A stretch of DNA of 64,000 bases, taken from positions 30,820,446-30,884,445 of the forward strand of contig CM034315.1 of assembly GCA_019925795.1 (NCBI GenBank). Direction: 5' to 3'. Source of the DNA: Dendrobium chrysotoxum (Eukaryota > Streptophyta > Magnoliopsida > Asparagales > Orchidaceae). Position 1 is the stretch's first letter, and each line of letters starts with the position of its first letter. The translations under genes and the position numbers were made by a program. The notes under the pieces are model-generated. The model saw only the letters and a list, made by a program, of their open reading frames with translations. It had not been told where the DNA came from and searched no databases. Below, in pieces: positions 20,646 through 31,456 of the stretch.

Positions 20646-21178
20646 ATCTCTCATTCTTCATTTAATGCATATAGTGGTCATGTGCGTAGTTACTATATAG
20701 TGTAATGTATAGCATCAATGAAGGAATATTGGAATAATTAGGAGTATTTAAATAGAATGTTAGCATGCCTAGATATAGGATGTTTGAATTATTTAGATTC
20801 TATGGAGATAGTAAAATTATAGGAAGGTCATAACCTTTCTTTCACCCCTACAAGCTCAATAGAGATCTAGGGATACATATGCTCTTATCCACATCTAAAA
20901 TTATGAGTGTCATTAGAAAAACTATCTTGTTGCATTCATTAGTCTAAAATATTTTATCTTTATTAGTATCAAATCTACTTGCAAGTTTTCATTAAGTGAT
21001 AAAAACTCAAAAATATCAAGTTTTACTTTCAGTAGGATAAATTATTCTTTTGAAGTAAGCAGTCGTAGTTTAATTATAACTAAATAGAACACTTCATTGT
21101 GGGATTTACACTCTACTCTAGCACTTTATTACTTGATCGACATGTACACTTACATATTTTAGTGGGCTTTCACTATTT
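20645..21178. repeat. Diverged dispersed repeat, copy 1
   Basis: Collinear with about 61960-62510: shared blocks include ggaataattaggagtatt, tataggatgttt, atagagatct, agtctaaaat, ttcattgtgg and ttattacttgatc. Non-coding. Probably the terminal or leader part of an old LTR element. Confidence 0.6.
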
Positions 21179-21400
21179 TTATATCAAAGAAATCCTAAGT
21201 ATACTTTCATATAAATTCAAACCCTGCATCATAAGTCTATTTATGTGAACATCTCTAACCTCACTAGTACCTTCATAATTTATAATTAATTTTTCCCTTT
21301 TTTTGGTTAAATTTGACTTAAAATTTTTCATGTATCTGAAAGAAGTGCACAATGCAAAATATTGCATGCTATAGCATTTAACTCATCTAACTCTCTCTCT
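21179..21400 (-). pseudogene. Decayed copia gag fragment (element J)
   Basis: The minus-strand peptide LIINYEGTSEVRDVHINRL aligns with the UBN2 gag segment of element B (LCINYEGTTKVKQSRLNIL), so it is a copia gag remnant. It is short and without a start, and lies inside the PBS and LTR of element J, consistent with a minus-strand element running left. Confidence 0.72.
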
Positions 21401-21658
21401 CTGATGCAGTCCATTCATCAAGAGATTCTTTCAATATTAATTACATTTGTATCTTTAGTGGGTGTTTAATATTGTTGTGTAAGCATGTGTCACATATGAA
21501 TATACTAATTTTATTTTTCCAATAATTAAAAGGACCATAATTTAATAATGGTGATCGCTAAGAGGACTATCCTTCGGGAAGTGAACCCTTATGAAAACCT
21601 TATGTAATAGTTTATAAGTGGTTCTATAATATGGTGTTAAACCTAAAAAAAGAGTTAA

Positions 21659-22423
21659 GGCTCTGATACTAATTATTGGGTGACTATGGCATTCCAAGAG
21701 GGGGTGAATTATTTTTTAAAAAAATTAAAATTAAAAATTTAATTAATGTAATTTTGATGCTAATTAGTAAGAGAATAAGCAAACACACAATTTTGCAAGT
21801 AAAAGATATAGATGCAAGTAAAAAATAATATGCATAATATTTTTATATGGTTTGACTCAGATTTCAATCTGACCTACGTCTATGCTAGCCAACTCATAGA
21901 CTAGAATCCACTAATCCCATATTTTCCTTACAAGCCCCATTTCTTTGAAGTAAAGAAGTTGCTTACAAACTTACTACTCTCCTACAGAGGCGAGTAGAAC
22001 CTAATCTAATTATAATATAAACTTCACTATGCCAAATAGCTTAGATTAAGAAAAATAAAAATACAATTTGATGTAAATAATATAAGCTTAAATTATTTTG
22101 TAATAAAATGATAAAAATATTTGAGGTGATCTTATAATTTAATTTTAATCACCTCACTACCTGTAAATAACATCTAAAATTTTCTCATTGTAATTTAGAT
22201 TTCTATCTTGATAAAGTATGAATACTATTTCACATAAAAATATTTTTCTTAATGATTTAAAATATAACTCCTTAAATTATATATTATGGATATATTAAAT
22301 TAAAAAATATATAAATGCATTTAATACTTTTAAAAGTGGATTACATTTGGATGGTAGATATATGCTAAAAATATAATAATTTACTTGCTAGCTTTATAGA
22401 TGAAAGAGATTTAAATATAAAAG
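21659..22423 (-). mobile_element. PBS and 5' LTR fragment of old copia element J
   Basis: On the minus strand the PBS is about TTAGTATCAGAGCC (21659-21672), one change from the initiator-Met primer site. The LTR end follows, with the R/U5-like GAGGGGGTGAATT seen in reverse near 21700 and a decayed CCTACGTC leader block near 21870. The distal LTR end was not found; LTR K begins at 22424. Confidence 0.6.
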
Positions 22424-23151
22424 TGAAAGTCTGAATAAGTTGTTAAACCTATTACAATATGCCCAAAGCTAACCAAAAGGGGGGTGAATTGATAATTTTA
22501 AAAATTATCTCCTGAAAATGAAAACCTTTTAGAAAATTTAATTTAAAATAGTATTTGAGCAAGATTAAATTTTCAGTAAAAAATTACTTTTCAACCACAA
22601 TAAATAAAAATTACAGAAAGTAAAAATATGGTAAAAAGAAAAGAACAGAGAACATCGAATTTTATATTGGTTCGGTCCAATAAGACCTACATCCACTCCC
22701 TAGAGACTCCTTCTTCATGTATTGCACTATACTCAAGTAACTCTCGTTTGCCCCCATAGCAAGGCGGAGAAGCCTTTACAATTTCCTTCTCATCCACCAA
22801 ACCCTAGTGCGGCAAAGAACCGACGTTCTTTTTCACCCTCCTGGTGAAGGCAAAGAACCCAGCATCCTTTCTCACCCTCCTGGTGATGGCAAAGAACCAT
22901 CATCCTTTTTCACCCTCCTGGTGAAGGCAGAGAACCCAGCATCCTTTCTTACCATCCTGGTGATGGTAGAGAACCAAGCATCCTTTCTCACCCTCGTGGT
23001 GATGGCAGAGAACCGAACTCTCCTTCAAAGATCTTCTCTCAAGAGTCTTCAACGAGATAGGGTAGAGACTTGATGTACAAACAATGAGATCCTCACCTTT
23101 GGGAAACCTTGTGAATCCCCTCATAATTTCTTCTTCAAAGATCTCACCACA
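22424..23151 (-). mobile_element. LTR K, left part (interrupted by element C)
   Basis: The minus-strand LTR end TTTCA is at 22424. The leader contains five hairpins (22833, 22872, 22910, 22949, 22988). It is interrupted at 23151 by element C and resumes at 31457. This LTR family is related to but distinct from those of A-D. Confidence 0.83.
22833..23002 (-). repeat. Leader hairpin array of LTR K
   Basis: Five 15-nt hairpins with spacing 38-39 nt. Transcribed-strand consensus is TCACC-AGGAG-GGTGA; the loop AGGAG is the same as in the main family, but the stem differs. The fourth and fifth copies have minor changes. Confidence 0.8.
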
Positions 23152-24100
23152 TGTTGCAAATTTGGTTTTGATGATGACAAATATGTTTGTATCCTGTTTT
23201 GCTTGGCTAATCCAGTTCAGGTACAAAAGATCAAAAGTAACTGAAGCCAACTCAAGATCAGGTCCAAGTGTGTCTAAAATGTATTATTTTTTCTTTTCTT
23301 GAGTCAATTATAATGTAACTGATCCCCTAGCTAAGTAACCTTGCACACACACACTCAGGGGGAGAGCTTGAGTGAATTAGAGTTTTGTTCAAATTTTTGT
23401 TCAGATCGTCCTGGACGATCAAGTAAAAACAGAAACTCTAATTAGGGCAACCAAGTTAAGTCTGTTTGATTAAGCCGATCGCTCTGGATGATCAATACAT
23501 CATATGGGATGATAGGCTCAAATCAAAAATTCTCAGCCGCCAGATAAAGTTATGCAAGTTTTTATTTTAATATATTTGGTCTGATCGTCCCGGACGATAC
23601 GTGTATCATCCTTGACGATCCAGTACAATCATGCCTAAATTAGTCTGGTAATTAAAGAAAGTAACTAATATTTGATTGATATGATCATATCGTCCTGTAT
23701 GATCACAGGATCGTCCTGGACGATCATGATCGTCTAGTGTGTTTCAGCTGTACATCCAGAGCAGTGATTAGAATAATTTGGGCACATTTTGAACTAATCG
23801 TACAGGACGATATCCGTATCGTCCTGGACGATCAAGATATTTTTGGGTCATCCAGCACAAGTTTCTCTGGACGACCAGAGCGGTCTTCTGGATGAAATTC
23901 TTAAATTTACACTAATCATCCCGGACGATCGCAGAATCGTACGGGATGATCTGAACAACTTTTTTCACCGATCGTCCAAAAGAGCCAGATCGTCCAGGCT
24001 GAAATAACTAATTTTGAACTGATCGTACAGGACCATCTATCGATCGTCCTGGATGATCTAGGCCGACCAGTTGAGATTTAAAGCAAATTTTGAGCCCTCC

Positions 24101-24108
24101 TATAAAAG
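24101..24108 (+). promoter_or_regulatory. TATA box of LTR (element C 5' copy)
   Basis: TATAAAAG directly after GAGCCCTCC. The same motif and context occur at 30718-30725 (+) and 14868-14875 (-), so it is the conserved core promoter. Transcription should start roughly 30 bp downstream, which places the hairpin array in the leader RNA. Confidence 0.8.
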
Positions 24109-24339
24109 ATCTTTTTCTTTCAACAAGAAAAATCTTTTGCCACTTTCCTTTACAGAGAAACCCTAGAGAGAGAGAGAGTTTGGGAGAGAGAGAGAGGATC
24201 TTGTGAGGGAGAGTTTGTAAGGGATTCACGAAGGTTGCTCCAAGTAAGGATAAGAGTCATCTTCTCCATTCGTCGTCTCTCATCTAGTTGGTGTTCTTTG
24301 TGAGAGGATCGTTCACAAGAAGATCCAGGTTCTCTGCCC

Positions 24340-24515
24340 GCTTCAGGAGGAAGCGAAAGGAGTTCAGGTTCTCTATCTGCTTTAGGAGGAAGCGAAAGGA
24401 GTTCGAGGTTCTCTGCCTGCTTCAGGAGGAAGTGAAAGGAGGTTAGGTTCTCTGCCTCACTGTGTCGGTGGAAAGGAGTTTTTGTACAGGCTTCTCTGCC
24501 TTACTGTGGGAGCAG
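24340..24515 (+). repeat. Leader hairpin array in LTR of element C
   Basis: GCTTC-AGGAG-GAAGC (24340), GCTTT-AGGAG-GAAGC (24379), GCTTC-AGGAG-GAAGT (24419), CAC-TGTGTCG-GTG (24458) and TTACT-gtggg-AGCAG (24501). Each is flanked by TCTCTGCC and GAAAGGAG. A near-identical run occurs in the 3' LTR at about 30950-31130. Confidence 0.8.
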
Positions 24516-24837
24516 AAGGAGAGTCACTTTGGTTTAGTGCAGTACCTGGAGGGGAGGCTCCGGGGAGTGGACATAGGTCAAGTTGACCGAACCACTATAA
24601 AAATCTGGTGTGTTCTTTCTGATTACTTTCTTCACTTTAGTTTTTTGTGATTATATGCTTGGGTGAAATCTGTGTTTAATCTTTTCGTTTGAAGTATTTA
24701 CTTGTTTCCACTGTAAATCATCAAAAAGATTTTTTACTGTTGCTCTCGAATTTTTAAATAACCAATTCACCCCCCCCCCTCTTGGTTAGCCTCGGGACTA
24801 GTTCATCAGGGCTTAACATCCCTATCGAACTTTCAAG

Positions 24838-24849
24838 TGGTATTAGAGA
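24838..24849 (+). other. Primer binding site of element C
   Basis: TGGTATTAGAGA, two changes from the initiator-Met primer site, two bases after the LTR. The changes suggest age or weak priming. Confidence 0.88.
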
Positions 24850-24893
24850 GGGATTCATAAAATCTAGTTTTGAAAAACTTTTGAATTTGATCC

Positions 24894-26350
24894 ATGGCTA
24901 ACTTTGGTAATCATAATTTTGCTGAAGGTTATTCAATTACACGAGCGCCATTATTTGATAATATACCTTTTGATTTTTGGAAAACTCACGTGTCCCCTTT
25001 TCTTCAATCAATTGATTATCGCATGTGGATGTTTGTTAAGGATGGATATGAACCACCTTTTAGAATGATTAAAAATATAAAAACTGAACTGCCCTTTACT
25101 GATTGGACTTTTGATGATCATAATTTAGAACAATTGAATGCCAAATGCTTGAACTTTTTTTTTGTGCTTTAAAATCTAAGGATTACATGTGTTTTTTTAC
25201 TTGTACAACTGATAAAGAGATTTGGGATAGATTATGCATCACTTATGAGGGTACAACTGAAGTCAAACAGTCTAGATTAAACATATTACTTCATGACTAT
25301 GAACTTTTTCGCATGAAACCTACTGAATACATTTCTAAAATATATACAAGGTTCACTCAAATTGTTACCGCTTTGCATGCCTTAGGTAGAGAACTTACAA
25401 ACTATGAAATAGTGAACAAAATTCTTAGATGTTTACCTTCTTTGTATGATGCTAAGATAACTGCAATCACTGAATCTAAAGATTTGAATACTTACTCTAT
25501 TGATAGCTTACTTGGATCACTCATTGCTTACGAACAAGAGGTGAACCAAAGACAGCTTGATGCAAGTGAGAAGATGAAGGAGAAAATAGTGGCACTGAAG
25601 GCCAATGAGAGTGATACTAGTTCTTCCGGGTCTGATAGTGATGACGTTGCCTTAATCACTAGGTAATTCAAAAGCTTTCTAAGGAAGAAATATAAAAACT
25701 TTCAGAAGTGGAACAAGGGTAAGTCCAGTAAAAATTTTAAAGGTTCATCTGAAACTGTCTGTTTTGAATGCAGGAAGCCTGGACACATTAAGGCTGATTG
25801 TCCTACACTTAAAGCTCACCCAAGCAAGGAGAAGGGTGAGGAGAAACACAAGTTCAGAAAGGACAATAAGAGGATTCAAAAGGTATTCTGGGCAGATTCT
25901 GTATCCGACTCCTCTGAGACTGAAGCTGAAGATGAGGAAATAAATTTGTGTCTGATGGCTGATGATTATCCTGGCCAGTCTGACCAAGAAGAGGTATATG
26001 AGCTTACTTACGATCAATTGTTTGAAATATTTGAAAGAATTCATGCATCGTATAGGAAGCTTAAGAAAACTCATGCTAGCCTGAAATTAAAATTTTTGAA
26101 CTTATAAAAAGAGCATGAAATTTTGATTAAAGATTATTCTACTGTTGATTGCAATCACATGTCTTTACTTGATGAGTTTGATGAATTGAACAAAAAATAT
26201 TCTGATCTGACTATTGAACATGATTTAATGAAAATCACGCATGTTGATTTAGAGAAAGCTTTCAAAGAATTAGATAATCTGGCATGTGAAGTGGAGAGTA
26301 GCAATGGTGCTTTGAAATTTAAAATTGCAAGTTTAAAGAAAGAAATATGA
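24894..26350 (+). pseudogene. Gag of element C
   Basis: ATG at 24894 (MANFGNHN). A nine-T run at 25155-25163 causes a +1 shift between the two open segments. A TAA near 25664-25666 interrupts after DVALITR, where B has CAA. Zinc knuckle CFECRKPGHIKADC near 25760-25805. A TAA at 26105-26107 matches the stop at 12913 in B. The coiled-coil segment ends at about 26343, where the sequence jumps into the C-terminal part of RT. The second knuckle seen in B is deleted. Confidence 0.92.
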
Positions 26351-27107
26351 AATGGACAAAGTCAAGCCAATCAACACTCCCATGAGCTCCTCTGTTCAGT
26401 TAAATAAGGATTCAAGTGAAAAATCTATTGATCAGAAGAAGTATAGAGGAATAATTGGATCACTGCTTTACCTGACTGCTAGCCGACCCAATATCATATT
26501 TAGTGTTTGTCTTTGTGCTAGGTTTCAGGCTGATCCTAAAGAGTCCCACCTGATTACTATTAAGAGAATTCTTAGATATCTTTTAGGGACCCCAAACCTA
26601 GAAATTTGGTACCCTAGGCACAGCACCTCTTTTGAGATTATTGGATATTCTGATTCTGACTTTGCAGAGTGTAGGGTGGATAGAAAGAGCACTTCTGGAA
26701 CTTATCAATTCATAGGATAGTCTTTAGTCTCCTAGTCCGATAGAAAATAGAACTCAGTTGCACTTTCCACTACTGAAGCTGAGTACATTGCCTTAGGAAG
26801 TTGTGTGGCCCATGTTCTTTGGTTGAAGTAACAAGTCTTGGATTTAGGATTACCTGTGGGCACAATTTCTATTCTGTGTGATAATACTAGTGTCATCTGC
26901 ATCTCTAAGAATCCAATCCAATATTCTAGAACCAAACATATTGATATAAGGCATCACTTCATCAGGGACCATGTTATAAAAGGGGATATTGAGCTACATC
27001 ATATAGCAATTGAAAATTAGCTGGCTGACATATTTACTAAACCACTGGCCTTTGACTCATTCAGCATTTTGAGGACCAGATTAGGAGTGATTGATATAAA
27101 TACTTGA
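26343..27107 (+). pseudogene. RT C-terminus and RNase H of element C
   Basis: It enters at the KYEMDK position of RT and continues through KPINTPMSSSVQL, IIGSLLYLTASRPN and RILRYLLG to RNase H (YSDSDF, DNTSVI). Stops lie at about 26718-26720, 26733-26735 and 26748-26750 (the last shared with A and B), with more further on. The end at 27105-27107 corresponds to the end of pol in B. Protease, integrase and the catalytic YVDD part of RT are absent. Confidence 0.9.
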
Positions 27108-27749
27108 TTCTGATGAATAATGATTTCTGATTTATCCTTTTTATTTTGTTCCTGTTAGTTAGCTGTTTGATTTGATTATTTACTTTCTTTTTTTTTTCTG
27201 TTGATTTCTATTTTATCCTTAGTGTTAGTTTGATTTGAGTATTTATGTTGATATGATTTTCTAAGGTATTTAGCGAACTGAAAGGGAAGAAAAATTCGTG
27301 CGCCACTTCATATTTTAAAAGCTTAAGTTTGAAAATTCTGATTTCTGATTTATTACTTTGTAACACTATTATATCACATATTTTTCTGGAATGAGGCTTG
27401 AAAGGATCTATTTTCGAATCTAATTTCTTTTCTTCTGAATTGGATTTTTGTCTTGAAAGGGATTTGCATCTATAAGGTGTCCGAGGTAGGAGTTACGAAA
27501 GCCAATTTTTTAACTTTTTCTGGATTTCAGCGTTGTCAATCATCTTCTTATTGGTTTTTGGATTTAAAATCAAAGAAAAATTCTGATTTACTGGAGCAGA
27601 TTGATCCAAAAAAAAAAATTTGTTGTTTTTTTTTTGTATTCTCATTTCTAGTTTTATTTACTTTAGTTTTGTTTTTCATTTTACTGTTTGTGCTTTTGGG
27701 ATCCCTGATCTTTCATCTCCATCCTCCATCTTTTTCTTATTTCCTTCAC
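27108..27749 (+). other. 3' internal non-coding region of element C
   Basis: Homologous to the regions following pol in A and B, but shorter; the hairpin block is largely missing. No coding capacity seen. Confidence 0.7.
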
Positions 27750-28252
27750 ATCAGCCTGGATGATACCCACATCGTCGTGGATGATCTTCTTCATCCCGGA
27801 CAATCCATCAATCGTTCTAGATGATCCATTCAAATCATCCCCACTCTGATCATGCTGATAAGATACACCAATTATTGGTGATTGTCCTGGACGATCCTTC
27901 CATCGTCCTAGACGATATAATCCATATCTTTCTGATCTGATCGAACGGCTGAGAATGCGCCAATTATTATTCATCGTCCTGGATGATCCATCACATCGTT
28001 ATGGATGATCAACGTGTCAGTAGTTGGACGATTCAAATTCGACCCGTCCGACACATTTATTGCACATCATCCTGGACGATCCACCTAATCATCCTGGATG
28101 ATACTTTTCATCAACTATCGTCCGGCTTGACTCCTCAGGACGATCGCCTGTCTCTAATCATCCTGGACTATCCAACTGCCTTTTTGACTAATCATCCTGG
28201 CCATCATAAATGCTCATATCATCCTGGACGATCCTGCGATCGTATGGGATGA
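27750..28252 (+). promoter_or_regulatory. Internal paired-palindrome cluster upstream of the env-like ORF (C)
   Basis: Pairs of 15-bp palindromes at about 27750/27771, 27793, 27884, 27971, 28063 and 28219, with 6-7 bp between partners. The sequences are of the ATCGTCC-N-GGATGAT type. The last pair ends about 80 bp before the env-like ATG at 28335. The arrangement copies that of the LTR U3, so it may act as a promoter or enhancer for a separate env-like transcript. Confidence 0.68.
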
Positions 28253-28334
28253 TCCAGCCGATTTCTGTTTAAGCATCGATTTCTTCAATTTTTTCCACAC
28301 ATCTCCTTCCTTTCTCCCTCACTTGTGCTTTCTA

Positions 28335-29472
28335 ATGGCTGGCATGAAGCATTCTAAGCAAAAGGGTGTGAGCTCCTCATGGGGGAATATCGATCCCCGC
28401 TTTCCCAATGTAGTCGATCAGGCTACTTTTGAGCGATATCTTGAGGTGGGCATCACTCAATCAAAAATCATAAACCCCCGCACCCTTACCTATCATGTCC
28501 TCGATCTTTTTACGCACACCTCGCTCACTTTCATCCTTACCGTCGCCTTTCCATTTATCCTTGAACTTCTTCAAGTATTCTTCGCCAATCTTCGCATCTC
28601 TGCTGATTATTCCACTCTCCGCTCCTATGTGAATCAACATCCAGTAGAACTCACAGCCCAGGACTTTCATAATATCCTTTAGCTTTCTGTGACTGGCGAC
28701 AAAATCCACACTCTTATTTTTGATCCTGACTATGATTGGAGTGTCGCCAATCACTTTCTTAGAAATACGAATGCACCCTACCACGACAATATTTGCACTT
28801 CCCTCCTTAAGGATGCATGGACCATTCAGCATGTCCTTCATTTCTCCGTCATCCCAAAGGCTGGGGATCGAATTCACATCACCCCATTACTATCTCTGAC
28901 ACATATTACATCTTGGCCCACCGGGACTTCAATGCCACTGACCTTTTTATCAGATATATCGAGCACCTCACCACTATTAGGGATCCGGGTCATAGACATC
29001 GTCCCAATCTAGCTTTAGGACATATTATTGCATATGCCTTGGAAACCAAATATGACCTGCAGTATCCAGTCCCTCCCAATATCCCTCCTTCCTTCTTCAC
29101 AATAATTCATTTCATGTACTCCACAGTACCCAACTACATTCGGAGCCCACCCTGGATGTTGAGGAGGAAGAGGAAGAAGCAGTTCCCGTTCCTGCTGCAC
29201 CAGATGCACCTGCTCCCCATTGCATTGCTTCCCCGTTCGATCATCTAGTGCAGCGGTTCGACCAGTGGGAGGCCAGATTCGATTCTTATGTTGCTGCCCA
29301 GGAGCAGCAGCACGAGGAGGATCTGCAGCGCTTTATAGACTATGCTACTCAGCAGCAACAGCAGCACGACCAGGACATTGCCTGGATTGGAGCACACTTC
29401 GCTGCCATCCACAGTTACTTTACACCACCACAGTCACCTCCTCCTTCTGATCAAGATCCGCCTCCATTTTAG
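28335..29472 (+). pseudogene. Env-like third ORF of element C
   Basis: The ATG at 28335 (MAGMKHSKQKG) was chosen because it matches MAGG in B. N-terminal domain: PRFPNVVDQATFERYLEVG, NPRTLTYHVLDLF, ADYSTLRSYVNQ, DFHNIL, then TAG at 28680-28682 where B has a Gln codon. It continues DYDWSVANHFLRN to about 28885, where a one-base shift moves the frame (AHRDFNATDLFIRYIEHL). An acidic and proline-rich part follows, then a Gln-rich tail ending DQDPPPF (stop at 29470-29472). The N-terminal half resembles the plant-transposon-protein domain. Function unknown; it sits where Sireviruses carry their env-like gene. Confidence 0.75.
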
Positions 29473-29549
29473 TTTATATTTTGTGCTATTTTTTTCTATT
29501 TGTACTATTATTTCTATTTTTCTATTTGTCCTCCTCCTTTTTATGATGT

Positions 29550-29747
29550 CAAAAGGGGGAGTCAGTTGTAGTAGTTTTTATTTTATGCATTGATCTTGTC
29601 TTGTAGTATTTATATCTTTTGTAGTTATTTTCCTGTACTGCTCTAATTATTCAATAAAATTTATTTTTCGATGTGCGTTGGTTAACTCCTAGTTCTTTTA
29701 TTTTAAACTACTGCACAAATATTTGCTATTATCAAAAAGGCGGAGAT
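29550..29747 (+). other. Polypurine tracts of element C
   Basis: The upstream tract GATGTCAAAAGGGGGAGT is near 29546-29563. The LTR-proximal tract CAAAAAGGCGGAGAT, with one G-to-C change, ends at 29747. The second is flanked by the mutated inverted repeat TATTATCA / TGATAATG. Confidence 0.82.
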
Positions 29748-31451
29748 TATTTCAAATCTGGTTATGATAATGACAAACATGTTTGTATTTTATTTTGCTT
29801 GGCTAATCCATTTCAGGTACAAAAGATCAAAAGTAACTCAAGCCAACTCAAGATCGGGTCCAAGTGTGTCTAAAATGTACTATTTTCCTTTTCTTGAGTC
29901 AATTATAATGTAACTGATCCCCTAGCTAAGTAACCTTACACACACACACTCAGGGGGAGAGCTTGAGTGAATTAGAGTTTTTGTTCAAGTTTTTTTTCAG
30001 ATCATGCTGGACGATATTCACATCGTCCTGGACGATCAAGTAAAAGTAGAAACCCTAATTAGGGCGACTAAGTTAAGTCTGTCTAATTCAACCGATCGTC
30101 CTGGACGATCAATACATCATACGGGACGATAGGCTCAAATCAAAAATTCTCAGCCGCCAGATCAAGTTAGGCAAATTTTTATTTTAAGATATTTGGTTGG
30201 ATCATCCCGAACAATACGTGTATTGTCCTGGACGATCCAGTATAATCATACCTAAATTAGTCTGGTAATTAAGGAAAGTAATTAATATTTGATTGATATA
30301 ATCATATCGTCCTGGATAATCACAGGATCGTCTTAGACGATCATGATCGTCTACTGTGTTTCAACTGTACGTCCAGAGCGATAATCAGGACGATGTAGGC
30401 ACATTTTGAACTAATCGTATAGGATGATATCCATATCATCCTGGATGATCAAGACATTTTTAGGTCGTCCAGCACAAGTTTCTCTGGACAACCAGAGCGG
30501 TCTTCTGGACGAAATTCCTAAATTTATACTAATCGTCCTAGACGATCACAGAATCGTATGGGACGATCTGAATAACTTTTTCCACTGATCGTCCAAAAGA
30601 GCCAGATCGTCCAGGCTGAAACAGCTGATTTTGAACTGATCGTATAAGACGATCTATCGATCGTCCTGGATGATCTAGGTCAACCAGTTGAGATTTAGGG
30701 CAAATTTTGAGCCCTCCTATAAAAGATCTTTTTCTTTCAACAAGAAAAATCTTTTGCCACTTTCCTTTACACAGAAATCCTAGAGAGAGAGAGAAAGAGT
30801 TTGGGAGAGAGAGAGGATCTTGTGAGGGGGAGTTTGTGAGGGATTCATGAAGGTTGCTCCAAGCAAGGATCAGAGTCGTCTTCTCCGTTTGTCGTCTCTC
30901 ATCTAGTTGGTGTTCTTTGTGAGAGGATCGTTCGCAAGAAGATCCGGGTTCTCTGCCCTCTTCAGGAGGAAGCGAAAGGAGTTCAGGTTCTCTGCCTACT
31001 TCAGGAGGAAGCGAAAGGAGTCTGAGGTTCTCTGCCTGCTTCAGGAGGAAGCGAAAGGAGGTTAGGTTCTCTGTCTCACCGTGTCAGTGGAAAGGCATTT
31101 TTGTACAGGCTTCTCCGCCTTACTATGGGAGCAGAAGGAGAGTCACTTTGGTTTAGTGCAATACCCGGAGGGGAGGCTCTAGGGAGTGGACGTAGGTCAA
31201 GTTGACCGAACCACTATAAACATTTGGTGTGTTCTTTCTGATTACTTTCTACACTTTAGTTTTCTGTGATTATATGCTTGGGTGAAATCTGTGTTTAATC
31301 TTTTTGTTTGAAGTATTTACTTATTTTCACTGTAAATCATCAAAAAGATTTTTTACTGTTGCTCTCGAATTTTTAAATAACCAATTCACCCACCCTCTTG
31401 GTTAGCCTCAGGACTAGTTCATCAGGGCTTAACATCCCTATCGAACTTTCA
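29748..31451 (+). mobile_element. 3' LTR of element C
   Basis: 1704 bp, TATTTCAAATC (decayed TG start) to CTTTCA, followed by the CCACA duplication. TATA box at 30718-30725. Paired palindromes at about 30000-30675 and leader hairpins at about 30950-31130. Visibly diverged from the 5' LTR at many sites, so the insertion is not recent. Confidence 0.95.
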
Positions 31452-31456
31452 CCACA

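Larger units (their letters stand above)
23152..24835 (+). mobile_element. 5' LTR of element C
   Basis: 1684 bp, TGTTGCAAATT to CTTTCA. TATA box TATAAAAG at 24101-24108. Paired palindromes fill about 23405-24055 upstream of it. Leader hairpins at 24340, 24379, 24419, 24458 and 24501 (spacing 39-43). Confidence 0.95.
23152..31451 (+). mobile_element. Sirevirus element C, complete ends, internally deleted
   Basis: LTR 23152-24835, PBS 24838-24849, gag, fused pol remnant, env-like ORF, polypurine tracts, LTR 29748-31451. It is flanked by the perfect 5-bp target duplication CCACA (23147-23151 and 31452-31456), inside LTR K. Total 8.3 kb against about 11.5 kb for B, because protease, integrase and most of RT are deleted. 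Confidence 0.96.
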
